A stretch of 64,000 nt of DNA from Streptomyces sp. NBC_01268 (GTDB taxonomy: Bacteria > Actinomycetota > Actinomycetes > Streptomycetales > Streptomycetaceae), in NCBI RefSeq assembly GCF_036240795.1, contig NZ_CP108454.1:682001-746000 (forward strand). The letters are read 5' to 3'. A program made the position numbers and the translations under genes. Under the pieces are notes generated by a model. The model worked only from the letters and a program-made list of their open reading frames with translations. It did no database searches and was not told the DNA's origin. Shown here piece by piece: positions 33,949-43,353 of this stretch (within the stretch, counting starts at the first letter, position 1; every line of letters begins with the position of its first letter).

Positions 33949-36303
33949 TCAGAGGGCGCGGGTGCGGCCGTCGGTGGGGGAGGCGGGGATGGGCGGGACG
34001 GTCGGCAGCGGCGTGAACGGCAGCGGCTCGGCGTGGTTGACCGGGAAGCTGGTCGGCATCGTGCCGGTGGCCCGGCCGTAGGCGCAGGCGACGGCGGCCG
34101 CGGCCGCTCCGACGGCCAGCTCGCCGGCGCCGCCGGGCTTGTCGCCCGTCGGCGGCATGACGATGATCTCCAGCTCGGGCGGGGTGTTCCACTGCCGGGT
34201 GTAGTAGTAGTTGTCCCAGCTGCTCTCCTGGAAGTGCCCGTCCTTCAGGTGGAGGCCGGAGGTGAGCGTGAGGGCGATGCCGTCGATGATGCCGCCCATC
34301 ATCTGGGCCTCCAGGCCGCGCGGGTTGACGGCGAGGCCGACGTCGACGGCGCACACGACCTTGGTGACGCGCGGGCCCGTGTAGGCGTCGCGCACCTTCC
34401 GTCCGGTGGTGGCGGGGCGGCAGTCGATCTCGGCGAGCACGGCGACGAAGGCGTGGTACTCGGGGTGGACGGCGATGCCCTGCGCGGTGCCGGGCTCCAT
34501 CCGCCGGCCCCAGCCGCCGACCTCGGCGACCTTGTCGAGCACGGCGCGCGCCCGCTCGTCCTTCAGGAGGCGGCGGCGCAGCGCGAGGGCGTCCTGCCCC
34601 ATCCGCTTGGCGAGCTCGTCGAGGACGAGCTCCTGCGCGCAGCGCACGTTCGGCGAGTAGATGTTGCGCATGGAGCCGGTGTTGAAGCCGGTGTCGACCT
34701 CGTTGAGGAGCTGGGTGGTGAGGCCGAGGTGGTACGGGCTCGCCTGGGTGAGCTGGAACATCGTCTCGGAGAACGCCAGGTTCGCGACGGGGAGCTGGGC
34801 GACCTCGGAGGTGATGATCTCGCCGATGCCGTGCCCGAAGTCGGTCGCGACGGAGGTGTGCCGCTGCTCGTACGTGAGGACCTCGCCCAGCGCGTACGTG
34901 GCGCGCACCCGGGACGTGGCCATCGGGTGGGTACGCCCCTGCCGGAAGTCGTCCGTGCGGTGCCACATGAGTCGGACGGGCTTGCCCATCTTCCGGGAGA
35001 TCTCGGCCGCCTCTCCGGCCGCGTCGTGGAACAGCTTGCGTCCGAACGAGCCGCCGCCCTCGGTGACGTGGACGGTGACGGCGCCGAGGGGCAGGCCGAG
35101 CTGGAGGGCGATCTTCTCCTGGGCGACGATCGGCGACTTCAGGCTCGCCCAGATCTCGGCGGAGCCGGGGCGCACGTCGGCGACGGCGCAGTTCGTCTCC
35201 AGGGCGCCGTTGCTGGCGAAGGCGAAGGTGAAGCGGGCGTCGACCGACTTGGTGAGCAGGTCCAGCGGCGGTACGACGAGGGGCAGTTCGGCCCGGCGGA
35301 GTTCCTGGAGGACGGTGGCGTCGGAGGCTCCCTCGGCGGTGCCGGGCCCCCAGGTGACCTTCAGGGCGCGGACCGCGTCGATGCACTGGCCGAAGGTGCG
35401 GCCCCGGACGGCGACGCCGGTGGAGACGGTGACGACGTCGGTGATGCCGGGCAGGGCCTTCACCTCGGCGAGGTTGTCCACCGAGCGCACGGTGCCGTTG
35501 ATCGTCGGCGGGCGGCAGACCATCGTGGGCAGTGCCCCGGGCACCTGGACGTCCATCGCGAACTTCTTGCGCCCGGTGACGGCTTCGAGCGCGTCGACGC
35601 GCCCCCGTCCGGTGCCGATGACGCGGAACTCCTCCGGGTCCTTGAGGGTGACGGAGACCTGCGTGTCGGTGAGCGCGGCGGCCTTCACGGCGAGGTCGCC
35701 GTAGCTGAGGCTCACTCCGGCGGTGGAGGTGATGACGCCCGCCTTGGCGGTGAGCGTGCCGACGACCTCGCCGAGTTCGAGCGCGGCGGCGCGCAGCAGC
35801 CGGCCGCGGGCGACGGCGGCGGCCACGCGGATCGGGGTGAAGGTCGAGATGGTGGTGTTGGAGCCACCGGTGAGCTGGTTGAAGAGCAGCTCGGGGCGGG
35901 CGTCGGCGAGGGTGACCCGGACCCGTTCCACGGGCAGGTCGAGCTCCTCGGCGATGATCATCGCGGTGGAGGTGGTGATGCCCTGGCCGACCTCGGCGCG
36001 GGGCAGTGCGAAGTGGGCGGTGCCGTCGGGGTCGACCCGGATGGTGATGAGGTTCGCCGTCGGCAGGGCGGCGTGCGTGAGCATGTCGTTCAGGTCGTAG
36101 ATGTCCGCCGGCCCGGGGAGGGACGGCACGACGCCCGGGACCGCGGCGGCGGCGGGCGTGGGCGCGAGGACGTCCACGCCGACCTGGGCGGCGACGGTGA
36201 GGGTCGGCGCCGCCAGTACGTACCCGAGGAATCGGCGCCGGCCGATGCCGCGGGGCGGCGCGGCCTCCTGCTCGTGCTGTGCGGCGCGGTCCTGCGCTGT
36301 CAT
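33949..36303 (-). CDS. Tat-exported molybdopterin-binding large subunit (isoquinoline 1-oxidoreductase-like)
   Basis: 784 residues, the catalytic subunit of a xanthine-oxidase-family hydroxylase. A Tat signal is clear (GRRRFLGYVLAAP at 21-33, ending near AAAA). The molybdopterin domain includes EVGQGITTSTAM (~100), GGGSFGRKLFHDAA (~420) and the C-terminal catalytic Glu in GGAGELAVG. The substrate is likely an aromatic heterocycle or aldehyde but cannot be read. The Fe-S partner carries no signal and is probably co-exported, as known for IorAB-type enzymes. The ATG has AAAGGG upstream. No dedicated molybdenum chaperone gene is near. Confidence 0.9.
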   Translation of the reverse strand: MTAQDRAAQHEQEAAPPRGIGRRRFLGYVLAAPTLTVAAQVGVDVLAPTPAAAAVPGVVPSLPGPADIYDLNDMLTHAALPTANLITIRVDPDGTAHFALPRAEVGQGITTSTAMIIAEELDLPVERVRVTLADARPELLFNQLTGGSNTTISTFTPIRVAAAVARGRLLRAAALELGEVVGTLTAKAGVITSTAGVSLSYGDLAVKAAALTDTQVSVTLKDPEEFRVIGTGRGRVDALEAVTGRKKFAMDVQVPGALPTMVCRPPTINGTVRSVDNLAEVKALPGITDVVTVSTGVAVRGRTFGQCIDAVRALKVTWGPGTAEGASDATVLQELRRAELPLVVPPLDLLTKSVDARFTFAFASNGALETNCAVADVRPGSAEIWASLKSPIVAQEKIALQLGLPLGAVTVHVTEGGGSFGRKLFHDAAGEAAEISRKMGKPVRLMWHRTDDFRQGRTHPMATSRVRATYALGEVLTYEQRHTSVATDFGHGIGEIITSEVAQLPVANLAFSETMFQLTQASPYHLGLTTQLLNEVDTGFNTGSMRNIYSPNVRCAQELVLDELAKRMGQDALALRRRLLKDERARAVLDKVAEVGGWGRRMEPGTAQGIAVHPEYHAFVAVLAEIDCRPATTGRKVRDAYTGPRVTKVVCAVDVGLAVNPRGLEAQMMGGIIDGIALTLTSGLHLKDGHFQESSWDNYYYTRQWNTPPELEIIVMPPTGDKPGGAGELAVGAAAAAVACAYGRATGTMPTSFPVNHAEPLPFTPLPTVPPIPASPTDGRTRAL

Positions 36304-36323
36304 CGGCGCTGCCCTTTCGATGC

Positions 36324-36396
36324 GGGGTGAGGGGTGAGGGGTCGTGCGGTGCCGGATACGGCGTGCTGCGTGCTGCGTGCTGCGTGCTGCGTGCCG
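36324..36396. repeat. Two heptanucleotide tandem repeats in the divergent intergenic region
   Basis: GGGGTGA runs 2.7 times at 36324-36342, and CGTGCTG runs four perfect times plus one variant at 36362-36396. They lie in the 293-base gap between the hydroxylase and the reductase-like gene, which otherwise shows no clear gene. Variable copy number could change promoter spacing. Confidence 0.75.
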
Positions 36397-36596
36397 GGTG
36401 GGTGCGGATGGTGCTTGCCAGTCGCCACCCAGTGGATCATCACCCGTTCGGGCCAGCGGCAGGGCCCGAACGGTTCGGCTTTCACCCGGGGCACGCCAAG
36501 TTCTCACGCCCACGGCGGGGAATAGCGGGCGGGGTCGCCCGGTTGCGCACTCCCATAGCGGCGAACCGCGCCACCCGCTCGAGAAGGAAGACACTC

Positions 36597-37262
36597 ATGA
36601 AGATCGGCATCATCGGGGCAGGCAACATCGGCGGCAACCTCACCCGCCGCCTCACCGCCCTCGGGCACGAGGTGTCCGTCGCCAACTCCCGCGGCCCGCA
36701 GACGCTCGCCGCCCTCGCCGAGGAGACCGGGGCGACCCCGGTCCCGGTCACGGAGGCGGCCCGCGGCGCGCAGATCGTCGTCGTGACGATCCCCCTGAAG
36801 GCGATCCCCGACCTCCCGGCGACCGGCCTGTTCGACGGGGCGGCCGAGGGCTTCGCCGTCCTGGACACCGGCAACTACTACCCCCGCGAGCGCGACGGGC
36901 GCATCGCCGCCATCGAGGACGAGGGCCTGACCGAGAGCCGCTGGACCGAGACCCACCTGGGCCACCCGGTGATCAAGGCCTTCAACGGCACGTACGCCCA
37001 GGACATCCTCGACCGCCACCGCCCGTCCGGCGACCCCGAGCGCATCGCGCTGCCGGTCGCGGGCGACGACGAGCGGGCCAAGAAGGCCGTCCGCGAACTC
37101 ATCGACGAGCTCGGCTTCGACACGGTCGACGCGGGCGGCATCGACGACTCCTGGCGCCAGCAGCCCGACACCCCCGTCTACGGCCTCCGCGGCGGGGTCG
37201 AGGCGGTCGAACGCGCCCTGGCGGAGGCTTCGCCGGAGCGTCCGCAGTCCTTCCGCGCCTGA
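36597..37262 (+). CDS. F420:NADP-reductase-like NAD(P)-binding protein
   Basis: 221 residues beginning MKIGIIGAGNIGGNLTRRLT (GxGxxG dinucleotide motif). KAFNGTYAQDILDRH and YGLRGGVEAVERALA follow the FNO-like pattern. Distant paralogue of the protein at 15576-16223. Actual cofactor (F420 or other) cannot be told. The ATG has GAAGGAAG 6 bases upstream. A methyltransferase gene begins 20 bases after, so the two may be co-transcribed. Confidence 0.78.
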   Translation: MKIGIIGAGNIGGNLTRRLTALGHEVSVANSRGPQTLAALAEETGATPVPVTEAARGAQIVVVTIPLKAIPDLPATGLFDGAAEGFAVLDTGNYYPRERDGRIAAIEDEGLTESRWTETHLGHPVIKAFNGTYAQDILDRHRPSGDPERIALPVAGDDERAKKAVRELIDELGFDTVDAGGIDDSWRQQPDTPVYGLRGGVEAVERALAEASPERPQSFRA

Positions 37263-37282
37263 CGGCGGCCGGGCCCCCTGCC

Positions 37283-37930
37283 GTGATCGAATCCGCGCGC
37301 GTCGCCGCCACCCGTGCCTCCTACGACGCCGTCGCCGCCTCCTACGAGCGGCTGCTCGCCGACGAGCTGGCGGGGAAGCCGTGGGACCGGGGGATGCTCG
37401 CGGCCTTCGCCGAGGAAGTGCGGGTACGGGGCGCGGGGCCGGTCGGTGATCTCGGGTGCGGGACCGGACGGGTGACGCGCCATCTGCGTCGGCTCGGGAC
37501 GGACGTGTTCGGCCTGGACCTGTCGCCGGGGATGATCGCGGTCGCCCGCGAGAGCCACCCGGAGCTGCGGTTCGAGGTCGGTTCGATGACCGCGCTCGAT
37601 CTGGCGGACGGGTCGCTGGGCGGAGTGCTGTCCTGGTACTCGACCGTCCACCTGCCGACGGCTGAACTGTGCGACGCCTTCGCGGAGTTCCGGCGCGTCC
37701 TGGTGCCCGGCGGGCCGCTGCTCGTCGCGTTCAAGGCGGGCGACGGGCAGGTCCGCCTGGAACGGGCGTACGGGCACGAGGTCGACCTCGACGTCTACCG
37801 CCACCCGGTCGAGCGCGTCACCTCGCTGCTCACCGACACGGGGTTCTCCGTGACCGCGCGCCTGGTGCGCGGGCCGGACCCGGACGAGGCGACCCCGCAG
37901 GGCTTCCTGCTCGCCCACCGGGCGGACTGA
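37283..37930 (+). CDS. SAM-dependent methyltransferase (class I)
   Basis: 215 residues with the SAM-binding motif I VGDLGCGTGRVTRHL near 54-68 and downstream motifs VFGLDLSPGMIAVAR and LSWYSTVHLP. The acceptor is unknown. The GTG at 37283 gives a product that starts just before the Rossmann core and follows the upstream gene by 20 bases; it has only a weak ribosome-binding site. A marginal antisense frame overlaps its last 136 bases. Confidence 0.82.
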   Translation: MIESARVAATRASYDAVAASYERLLADELAGKPWDRGMLAAFAEEVRVRGAGPVGDLGCGTGRVTRHLRRLGTDVFGLDLSPGMIAVARESHPELRFEVGSMTALDLADGSLGGVLSWYSTVHLPTAELCDAFAEFRRVLVPGGPLLVAFKAGDGQVRLERAYGHEVDLDVYRHPVERVTSLLTDTGFSVTARLVRGPDPDEATPQGFLLAHRAD

Positions 37931-38196
37931 CCCCACGCGCCCCGCGCCGTCGCGAGGGCCCGGCCCCGGCAGTCCCGCAGCTGTGTGCGGGACATCCGCG
38001 CCCGCTGGCCGCCGCCCGCGATCAGGGCGTTCACCGACACCATCGGGTCGCCCCCGGCGGTCCGCGCCACGAGTGCCCCGACCACGAGCGGCAGCAGCGC
38101 CACCGCGAGGGCCGAACCGGTGGCGGTGGCCGTGGCGGTGACGTGACGCAGGGGGCGGGAGCCCTGGGCGGTGCGGCGCGGGGTGTGCGTGTTCAT
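37795..38196 (-). CDS. Marginal small ORF (doubtful)
   Basis: 133 residues starting MNTHTPRRTAQGSR, with one hydrophobic segment (GSALAVALLPLVVGALVA, ~27-44). The C-terminal 45 residues are antisense to the methyltransferase gene, so at least that part is a shadow. I do not recognise any family. If real, it is a short membrane protein whose end was extended by chance; it may also be a gene remnant. It is listed only because the otherwise empty gap 37931-38446 holds nothing better. Confidence 0.2.
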   Translation of the reverse strand: MNTHTPRRTAQGSRPLRHVTATATATGSALAVALLPLVVGALVARTAGGDPMVSVNALIAGGGQRARMSRTQLRDCRGRALATARGAWGQSARWASRKPCGVASSGSGPRTRRAVTENPVSVSSEVTRSTGWR

Positions 38197-38446
38197 GGCG
38201 ACAGTTCACCAGCGGCGTGGGGTACGGGGCACCGTGCGAGGTACTCAGACGGCCGGGCGTCGGGTACTCATCCTCCGGCGTCCGACGCCCGTTCCTCGTA
38301 CCGTGCCCGGTCCGGGGTTCGCCTGGGTGACGGCGTGCTCGAATGAACGGGGCGCACCGGAGCGGACGTCCGGTGCGCCCTCGACCGGACGGAACGCGCC
38401 AAGGCGTTCCTTCGACGCATCGACGCATCGTGGAGGCGGAACGCCT

Positions 38447-39238
38447 GTGACTCATCTGTCCGCACACCCTGTCCTGGTGGTCCAGCACGAGGCCGACGCC
38501 GGCCCCGGCCTGGTCGGCGAGCGGCTCCGCGCGGCCGGGCTCGACCTCCGGGTCCATCACCCCTGGCGCGGCGAGGAGTTGCCCGCCGCGTCCAGCGGCT
38601 GGGCGGGGCTGCTCGTCCTCGGTGGTGCCCCCAACTGCGAGGACGACACGGCCGCGCCCTGGCTGCCGCGCGTCCGGGAGCTGATACGGGGGGCCGTCGA
38701 CGACGGCGTGCCGGTCCTGGGCATCTGTCTCGGCGGGCAGATGCTGGCCCATGCCCTGGGCGGGCGCGTCGGCCGGCGCCCGCAGGGGCCCGAGGTCGGG
38801 GCCGTACCGCTGCGCCGGCTGCCCGCCGCCGACGCCGATCCGGTGCTCGGCGCGGTGCCCGAGGGAGCGCTCGCCGCCCAGTGGCACTGGGACGAGATCG
38901 AGGCGCTGCCGGCCGGCGCGGTGCCGTTGCTGACCGGGGACGACTGCCCGTACCAGGCCTTCCGGGTCGGGCCCCGGGCGTGGGGCGTGCAGTTCCACCC
39001 CGAGGTCCTCGCGGACGCGATCGCGGACTGGGCGGGCTCGGACGGGCCCGCCGTACGCGGGGCGGGCGGGGATCCGGACGGCGCGATCGCCTCCGTGCGG
39101 GAGGCGGAGCCCGAGCTGCGCGCGGTCTGGGGCGCGGTGGCCGAGGCGTGGGGCGCCGTCGTGTGCGAGGCGGCGGAAGCGGAGGGCGTGCGCGTCACGG
39201 TGCCGGGCCCTCGCGCCGGCGAGCACGAACGCGCGTGA
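38447..39238 (+). CDS. Class I glutamine amidotransferase
   Basis: 263 residues of the GMP-synthase-like glutaminase group. The nucleophile is in LGICLGGQMLAHALGG (C94), and the His-Glu pair in QFHPEV (H184, E186). No synthetase partner is fused, so the ammonia acceptor is unknown; such stand-alone proteins often act in nucleotide-like or glutamyl metabolism. The GTG at 38447 has GGAGGCG upstream. An open in-frame extension to 38171 covers likely promoter sequence. Confidence 0.85.
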   Translation: MTHLSAHPVLVVQHEADAGPGLVGERLRAAGLDLRVHHPWRGEELPAASSGWAGLLVLGGAPNCEDDTAAPWLPRVRELIRGAVDDGVPVLGICLGGQMLAHALGGRVGRRPQGPEVGAVPLRRLPAADADPVLGAVPEGALAAQWHWDEIEALPAGAVPLLTGDDCPYQAFRVGPRAWGVQFHPEVLADAIADWAGSDGPAVRGAGGDPDGAIASVREAEPELRAVWGAVAEAWGAVVCEAAEAEGVRVTVPGPRAGEHERA

Positions 39239-39326
39239 CGGCGGGCCCGGGGGCGCGGGAATGATGGGATGGTCCGTGCGCACGCGTTCGTGTGCGCACG
39301 GACCGCAGTGAGGAGCAGTGCCGCCC

Positions 39327-39767
39327 ATGGCCGAGTACCGGATCGAGACCGTCCGCACCGGATACCGCACCTGGACCGCCCGCAACGACCGGGGCGCCGA
39401 GGTGCACATCGGCGCCGCCGACGACGCCGACGCCCAGCCCTCGTTCACACCCGTCGAACTGCTGCTCGCGGCGATGGGCGGATGCGGCGGCATGGTGATC
39501 GACCGGACGGCGCGGGCCGTCGACCACGACGACCTGCGGATCGTGGTCGAGGGCGTGGCCGGTCCCGAGGACGACGGGCGGGTCGGGCGGATCCGGGTCA
39601 GTTACGAGTTCGAACTGCCCGACAACAACCCGCGTGCGGCGGACGTGTTCGCCCGAGGGGTGCGGCTCACGCACGAGAAGTTCTGCACGGTGAGCCGGAC
39701 CGTCGAGCACGGCGCGGAGGTGGAGGCGATCCTCCCGGACGGCACCGTCGGCTTCCGGGCCGGCTGA
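39327..39767 (+). CDS. OsmC/Ohr family peroxide reductase
   Basis: 146 residues. The two reactive cysteines of the family are seen: GGCGGMV (C53) in the central helix and KFCTVS (C120). TPVELLLAAMGGC is the standard family segment. It probably reduces organic hydroperoxides. ATG chosen at 39327 (AGGAG upstream); a GTG at 39318 in frame is the alternative. No OhrR-type regulator is near. Confidence 0.87.
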   Translation: MAEYRIETVRTGYRTWTARNDRGAEVHIGAADDADAQPSFTPVELLLAAMGGCGGMVIDRTARAVDHDDLRIVVEGVAGPEDDGRVGRIRVSYEFELPDNNPRAADVFARGVRLTHEKFCTVSRTVEHGAEVEAILPDGTVGFRAG

Positions 39768-39833
39768 GCCCGCCGGACACGGCGACTCCCACCCTGGCCC
39801 GACCCGACCCGGCACCGCCCGGCCGCGGCCCTC

Positions 39834-40670
39834 CTACTCCTCGATGGCGCCTCCGATCGCGCGCAAGTGCCGACGGAAGGTGTACGCGGGGTCCTGGGCC
39901 CGCTGTTCCAGGTAGGCGTCGAAACGGGTCTGGTCGCGGAGGGTCTGCCCGGCCCTGATCAGCCGGGCTTGATTCCGCTCGGTGCGGAAGATTCCCTCGG
40001 CGGTCTCCAGTACGGCCTCCGCGCGGTCCGCCGCCACGAACAGCACGCCGTCGTCGTCGGCGAACACCACGTCGTCCGCGCCGACGGTGTGCTCGCCGAC
40101 GCGGGCGCTGCCGAGCGCTTCCGGCCCGCGCGGGTCGAGGCGCACCGGGCCGGGAGCGTGCGCCCCGTAGGAGAACACCGGCAGCCCGATCTCCACCAGG
40201 TCGGGCGTGTCCCGGTGCAGCCCCCACACGACGACGGCCGCGACCCCGACCGTCCCGGCCTCCAGGACGGCGAGGTCCCCGATGCAGGCCTCGTCCCTGC
40301 GGCCCTCGTTGTCGATGACGAGCACGTCGCCGGGGGCGGCGCGGGTGTAGGCCTCCAGGAAGACGTCGACGCTGCCGTAGTGCCGTACGGGCAGCGCGCG
40401 GCCGGCGACCCGGCGCCCGGGGAGCACGGGCAGGATGCCGGCGGGCGCGGCCCGCAGCGGTTCCCCGAGGCGGACGCAGGCGTCGGCGATCAGCGGGGTG
40501 GCGAGCCCGGCGAAGCGCTTGTCCAGTGCGCTGAGGCCGGCGAATCCGGCGAGAGCGGCGGACTCGATCGGCTCCGCGGGCGTTGTCGTCACGGCGGGCT
40601 CGGTGCGCCTGGTGGGCCCGGTGGGCCCGGTGCGCCCGGCGGACTCCGCGGGATCGGCGGACTCGTTCAC
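39834..40670 (-). CDS. RraA-like / 4-hydroxy-4-methyl-2-oxoglutarate aldolase family protein
   Basis: 278 residues. The RraA fold is seen from ~50 on: PLIADACVRLGEPLR, GDVLVIDNEGRRDEACIGDL and VVWGLHRDTPDL, with the Arg-Asp pair of the metal-binding aldolases in place. Some members inhibit RNase E, others are aldolases; the intact Arg-Asp fits the latter. A Pro/Thr/Gly-rich leader (GPTGPTRRT) built from 9-base DNA repeats precedes the domain. The GTG at 40670 has AAGGGAG upstream. Divergent from the phosphoesterase gene. Confidence 0.8.
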   Translation of the reverse strand: MNESADPAESAGRTGPTGPTRRTEPAVTTTPAEPIESAALAGFAGLSALDKRFAGLATPLIADACVRLGEPLRAAPAGILPVLPGRRVAGRALPVRHYGSVDVFLEAYTRAAPGDVLVIDNEGRRDEACIGDLAVLEAGTVGVAAVVVWGLHRDTPDLVEIGLPVFSYGAHAPGPVRLDPRGPEALGSARVGEHTVGADDVVFADDDGVLFVAADRAEAVLETAEGIFRTERNQARLIRAGQTLRDQTRFDAYLEQRAQDPAYTFRRHLRAIGGAIEE

Positions 40671-40829
40671 GGCGTGCTCCCTTCGACGGGGTGGGAGGTC
40701 CGGATGCTAGCCGAGCCGGCGGGTCACGAAAGGGCCAGTGGGCGGGTGTTGGCCCCTGCCGGGTCTTGGGCGGGCGGGGTACCGTCCGACGGGACCGCAG
40801 GGTGACGGGGACCAGAGGAGACTTCCACC

Positions 40830-41597
40830 GTGATCGTGATTGCGCACTTCAGCGACATCCACGTCGACGCCTCGCCGCGCAGCAGGGAGCGGACGCTGGC
40901 CGTGACGGAGTTCCTGGACTCGCTCCCGTACGCCTTCGACGCGGTCGTCGCCACCGGCGACCTGGCCGATCACGGCGCGGAGGCGGAGTACGCGTGGATC
41001 CGTGAGCACGTGCTGGGCTCCCGGCACCCTCTGCTCGCCTGTCCGGGCAACCACGACCGCAGGGACGTGTTCCGGCGCGTGCTGCTCGGTGCGGAACCGG
41101 CGGTCCCGGAGGCGCCGGTGAACCAGGTGCTGCGCGCGGACGGTTTCGTCCTCGCGCTGTGCGACTCCTCGGTGCCGGGCAAGGACGAGGGGTTCCTGGA
41201 GGAGGAGACGCTGGACTGGCTGGCGGCGGAGCTGGCCCGCACGCCCGAGGACGTCCCCGTGTTCGTGGGCTTCCACCATCCGCCGGTCACGCTCGGCATC
41301 CCGTTCGTGGACGGGCTCCGCCAGTTCGGCGAGGAGCGGCTCGCGACGCTGGTGCGCCGGCACCCGAACGTCGTCGCGCTGCTGTGCGGGCACGCCCACA
41401 CCGGCGCGGCCACCACGTTCGCGGGCCGGCCGCTGCTGGTCGCGCCCGGCGTGGTGTCGACGTCCAAGCTGCCCTGGGAGCAGAACGGCGGTCCGCGGGA
41501 CTACGTGTACCGGGACGAGTCGGCGCCGGCGCTCGCCTTCCACGTGTTCGACGCGGGCCGGGTGACGACGCACTACCGGAGCGTGCCGGTGCGCTGA
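40830..41597 (+). CDS. Calcineurin-like metallophosphoesterase
   Basis: 255 residues. The metal-binding motifs of the family occur in order: AHFSDIHVDA (D), ATGDLADHG (GDL), CPGNHDRR (GNHD), FHHPP and CGHAHTG (GHxH). It resembles cyclic-nucleotide phosphodiesterases of the CpdA/Icc group, though the substrate is not proven. GTG start with GAGGAG upstream. No signal peptide. Confidence 0.87.
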   Translation: MIVIAHFSDIHVDASPRSRERTLAVTEFLDSLPYAFDAVVATGDLADHGAEAEYAWIREHVLGSRHPLLACPGNHDRRDVFRRVLLGAEPAVPEAPVNQVLRADGFVLALCDSSVPGKDEGFLEEETLDWLAAELARTPEDVPVFVGFHHPPVTLGIPFVDGLRQFGEERLATLVRRHPNVVALLCGHAHTGAATTFAGRPLLVAPGVVSTSKLPWEQNGGPRDYVYRDESAPALAFHVFDAGRVTTHYRSVPVR

Positions 41598-41650
41598 CGG
41601 CCGGCACCCGTACCCCGGCGTACCGGCGCGCTCCTGCCCCTCCCTCGGGC

Positions 41651-43123
41651 TCAGCCCAGCCAGATCTCGCGGACCGCCTTCAGCGGGTCCTCCGCCACCT
41701 CCGGCGTGGTGTTCCAGAGCATCGTCGCGCGGTCGCCGGAGGTGTACGCGGGCCACCCCTCCCCCGGATTCCGCTCGGTGACGAACGAAACCCAGGCGCG
41801 GTGCATGGCGTCGGCCAGCGCCTGCGGCGGGTTGTCGCCCGCGGCGGCCGTGACGCCCTCCGCGTCGAGCAGGTCGAAGGCGTAGGGCAGGTCGAGGCAG
41901 TGGAAGGACTGCCCGTTGAGCGGCGAGGTCCAGTCGAACTGGTAGAGCCAGGTGGGCTCGCCGCGCTCGGCGCGTGCGTCGGCGACCGCGAGGGACGGCG
42001 CGCGGAAGGTCGCGTCGGTCAGGGCGTGGCCGAAGAGGGCGGCCGGGGCGGTGCCGGCGTACGTCGCCGCGAAGGCGTCCGCCCCCGCCTCGTCGAGGCC
42101 GAGTCCGCCGAGCAGCAGAGGGAGCGGCAGCGGATCGCCGTCGGGGCCGGCGGTGGGCGTGGGGATCATGTTGAACTCGTGGGCGGTGAAGCCCAGCATC
42201 AGCGGCACCCCGGCTCCGCCGTCGCCGGTGGTGAGCGCGTCGAGGACGGGCTCGGGGATCAGGTCGCCGTCGGCGAAGGGCACGAGGGAGAGGATCGGCG
42301 GCAGGCCCAGGACCTCGCGGTCCGGCCCCGGCTCGCCGAGCCGGTCCTGGAGGTCGAGGATCTCGGCGTCGCCGAGGTCCTGGAGGGCGGCCGCGGTGGC
42401 CGGGAGGCCCGTGCGGGCGGTGAAGAGCTGCGCGACGGCGCGGGCGACCCGGGGGCCGTCGGGGCGCGTGACGGCACCGGACACGGAGATCACGCCGCGG
42501 AACAGCTCCCGGGCGGACGGGACCGCGAGGAGGGTCTGGACGGCGCCGCCGCCCGCCGACTGGCCGGCGATGGTGACCTTGGCGGGGTCGCCGCCGAAGC
42601 GGGCGATGTTGTCGCGGACCCACTCCAGGGCCGCGATCCAGTCCCGCACGCCGCGGTTGTCGGGCGCGTCGTCCAGGTGGAGGAAGCCCTCGATGCCGAG
42701 CCGGTAGCCCAGGGAGACGAGCACGACGCCATCGCGGTTGAACGCGGCGCCGTCGTACCAGGGGCTCGCGGCGGAGCCCGCGACGTAGCCGCCGCCGTGG
42801 ATCCAGACGAGCACCGGCAGGGCCGCGTCCGCGTCCGGCGCCGGGGTGAAGACGTTGAGGTTGAGGACGCCGTCGCCGGGGATGGTCGGCTCCGGGATGG
42901 TGGTGACGTCCGCGAACGGGCGGCGCTGCGCGGTCGGTCCGTACGCGGTGGCGTCCAGCGGTTCGGTCCAGGGCTCCGGCGGCACGGGCGCGGCGAAGCG
43001 GAGCGGGCCGACCGGCGGCTGGGCGTACGGGATGCCGAGGAATCGGCAGCTCCCGTCGGCCCGGCGCTCGCCGCGGACGGGGCCGCGGGTGGTGGTGACG
43101 AGGGGCGGGTTGGTGCCGGTCAT
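41651..43123 (-). CDS. Type B carboxylesterase
   Basis: 490 residues of the carboxylesterase/para-nitrobenzyl esterase family. The oxyanion hole HGGGYVAGSA, the nucleophile elbow TIAGQSAGGGAV (GxSxG with Gln in place of the usual Glu) and late segments such as YQFDWTSP are present. No signal peptide, so it is cytoplasmic. The ATG at 43123 has AGGAGCC just upstream. It is divergent from a ROK regulator, which may control it; the substrate is unknown. Confidence 0.86.
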   Translation of the reverse strand: MTGTNPPLVTTTRGPVRGERRADGSCRFLGIPYAQPPVGPLRFAAPVPPEPWTEPLDATAYGPTAQRRPFADVTTIPEPTIPGDGVLNLNVFTPAPDADAALPVLVWIHGGGYVAGSAASPWYDGAAFNRDGVVLVSLGYRLGIEGFLHLDDAPDNRGVRDWIAALEWVRDNIARFGGDPAKVTIAGQSAGGGAVQTLLAVPSARELFRGVISVSGAVTRPDGPRVARAVAQLFTARTGLPATAAALQDLGDAEILDLQDRLGEPGPDREVLGLPPILSLVPFADGDLIPEPVLDALTTGDGGAGVPLMLGFTAHEFNMIPTPTAGPDGDPLPLPLLLGGLGLDEAGADAFAATYAGTAPAALFGHALTDATFRAPSLAVADARAERGEPTWLYQFDWTSPLNGQSFHCLDLPYAFDLLDAEGVTAAAGDNPPQALADAMHRAWVSFVTERNPGEGWPAYTSGDRATMLWNTTPEVAEDPLKAVREIWLG

Positions 43124-43353
43124 GGGGGCTCCTGTCGGTGCTCGGAACGGTTCGCTTGACGCTCTTGACGGGCTTGAGGTCGAGGGCGCCGGCCGGGCGG
43201 CATGGCGCTGCTGCCTTCCTGGTCGGGCCGCCGGGGGTGCCCGGGGCGGTTCCCTCGCCGGGCTCGCCGGCCTCGTCTGCCTCGACTTCTCCGTCGGGCA
43301 CGTCCACAGCCTCCGGCCGGAAGGCCATTTACGTCAACGGTCGAAATAAAATG

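Noticed and set aside
33628-36330. Long plus-strand frame over the molybdenum hydroxylase
   Set aside because: No recognisable domain; opposite strand has the Tat signal and catalytic motifs.
36324-36396. CRISPR array
   Set aside because: Repeats are 7 bases and directly tandem, with no spacers.
36344-36520. Cys/Ala-rich frame in the heptamer repeat region
   Set aside because: Product only reflects the DNA repeat (AACCVLRAACC); no start signal or homology.
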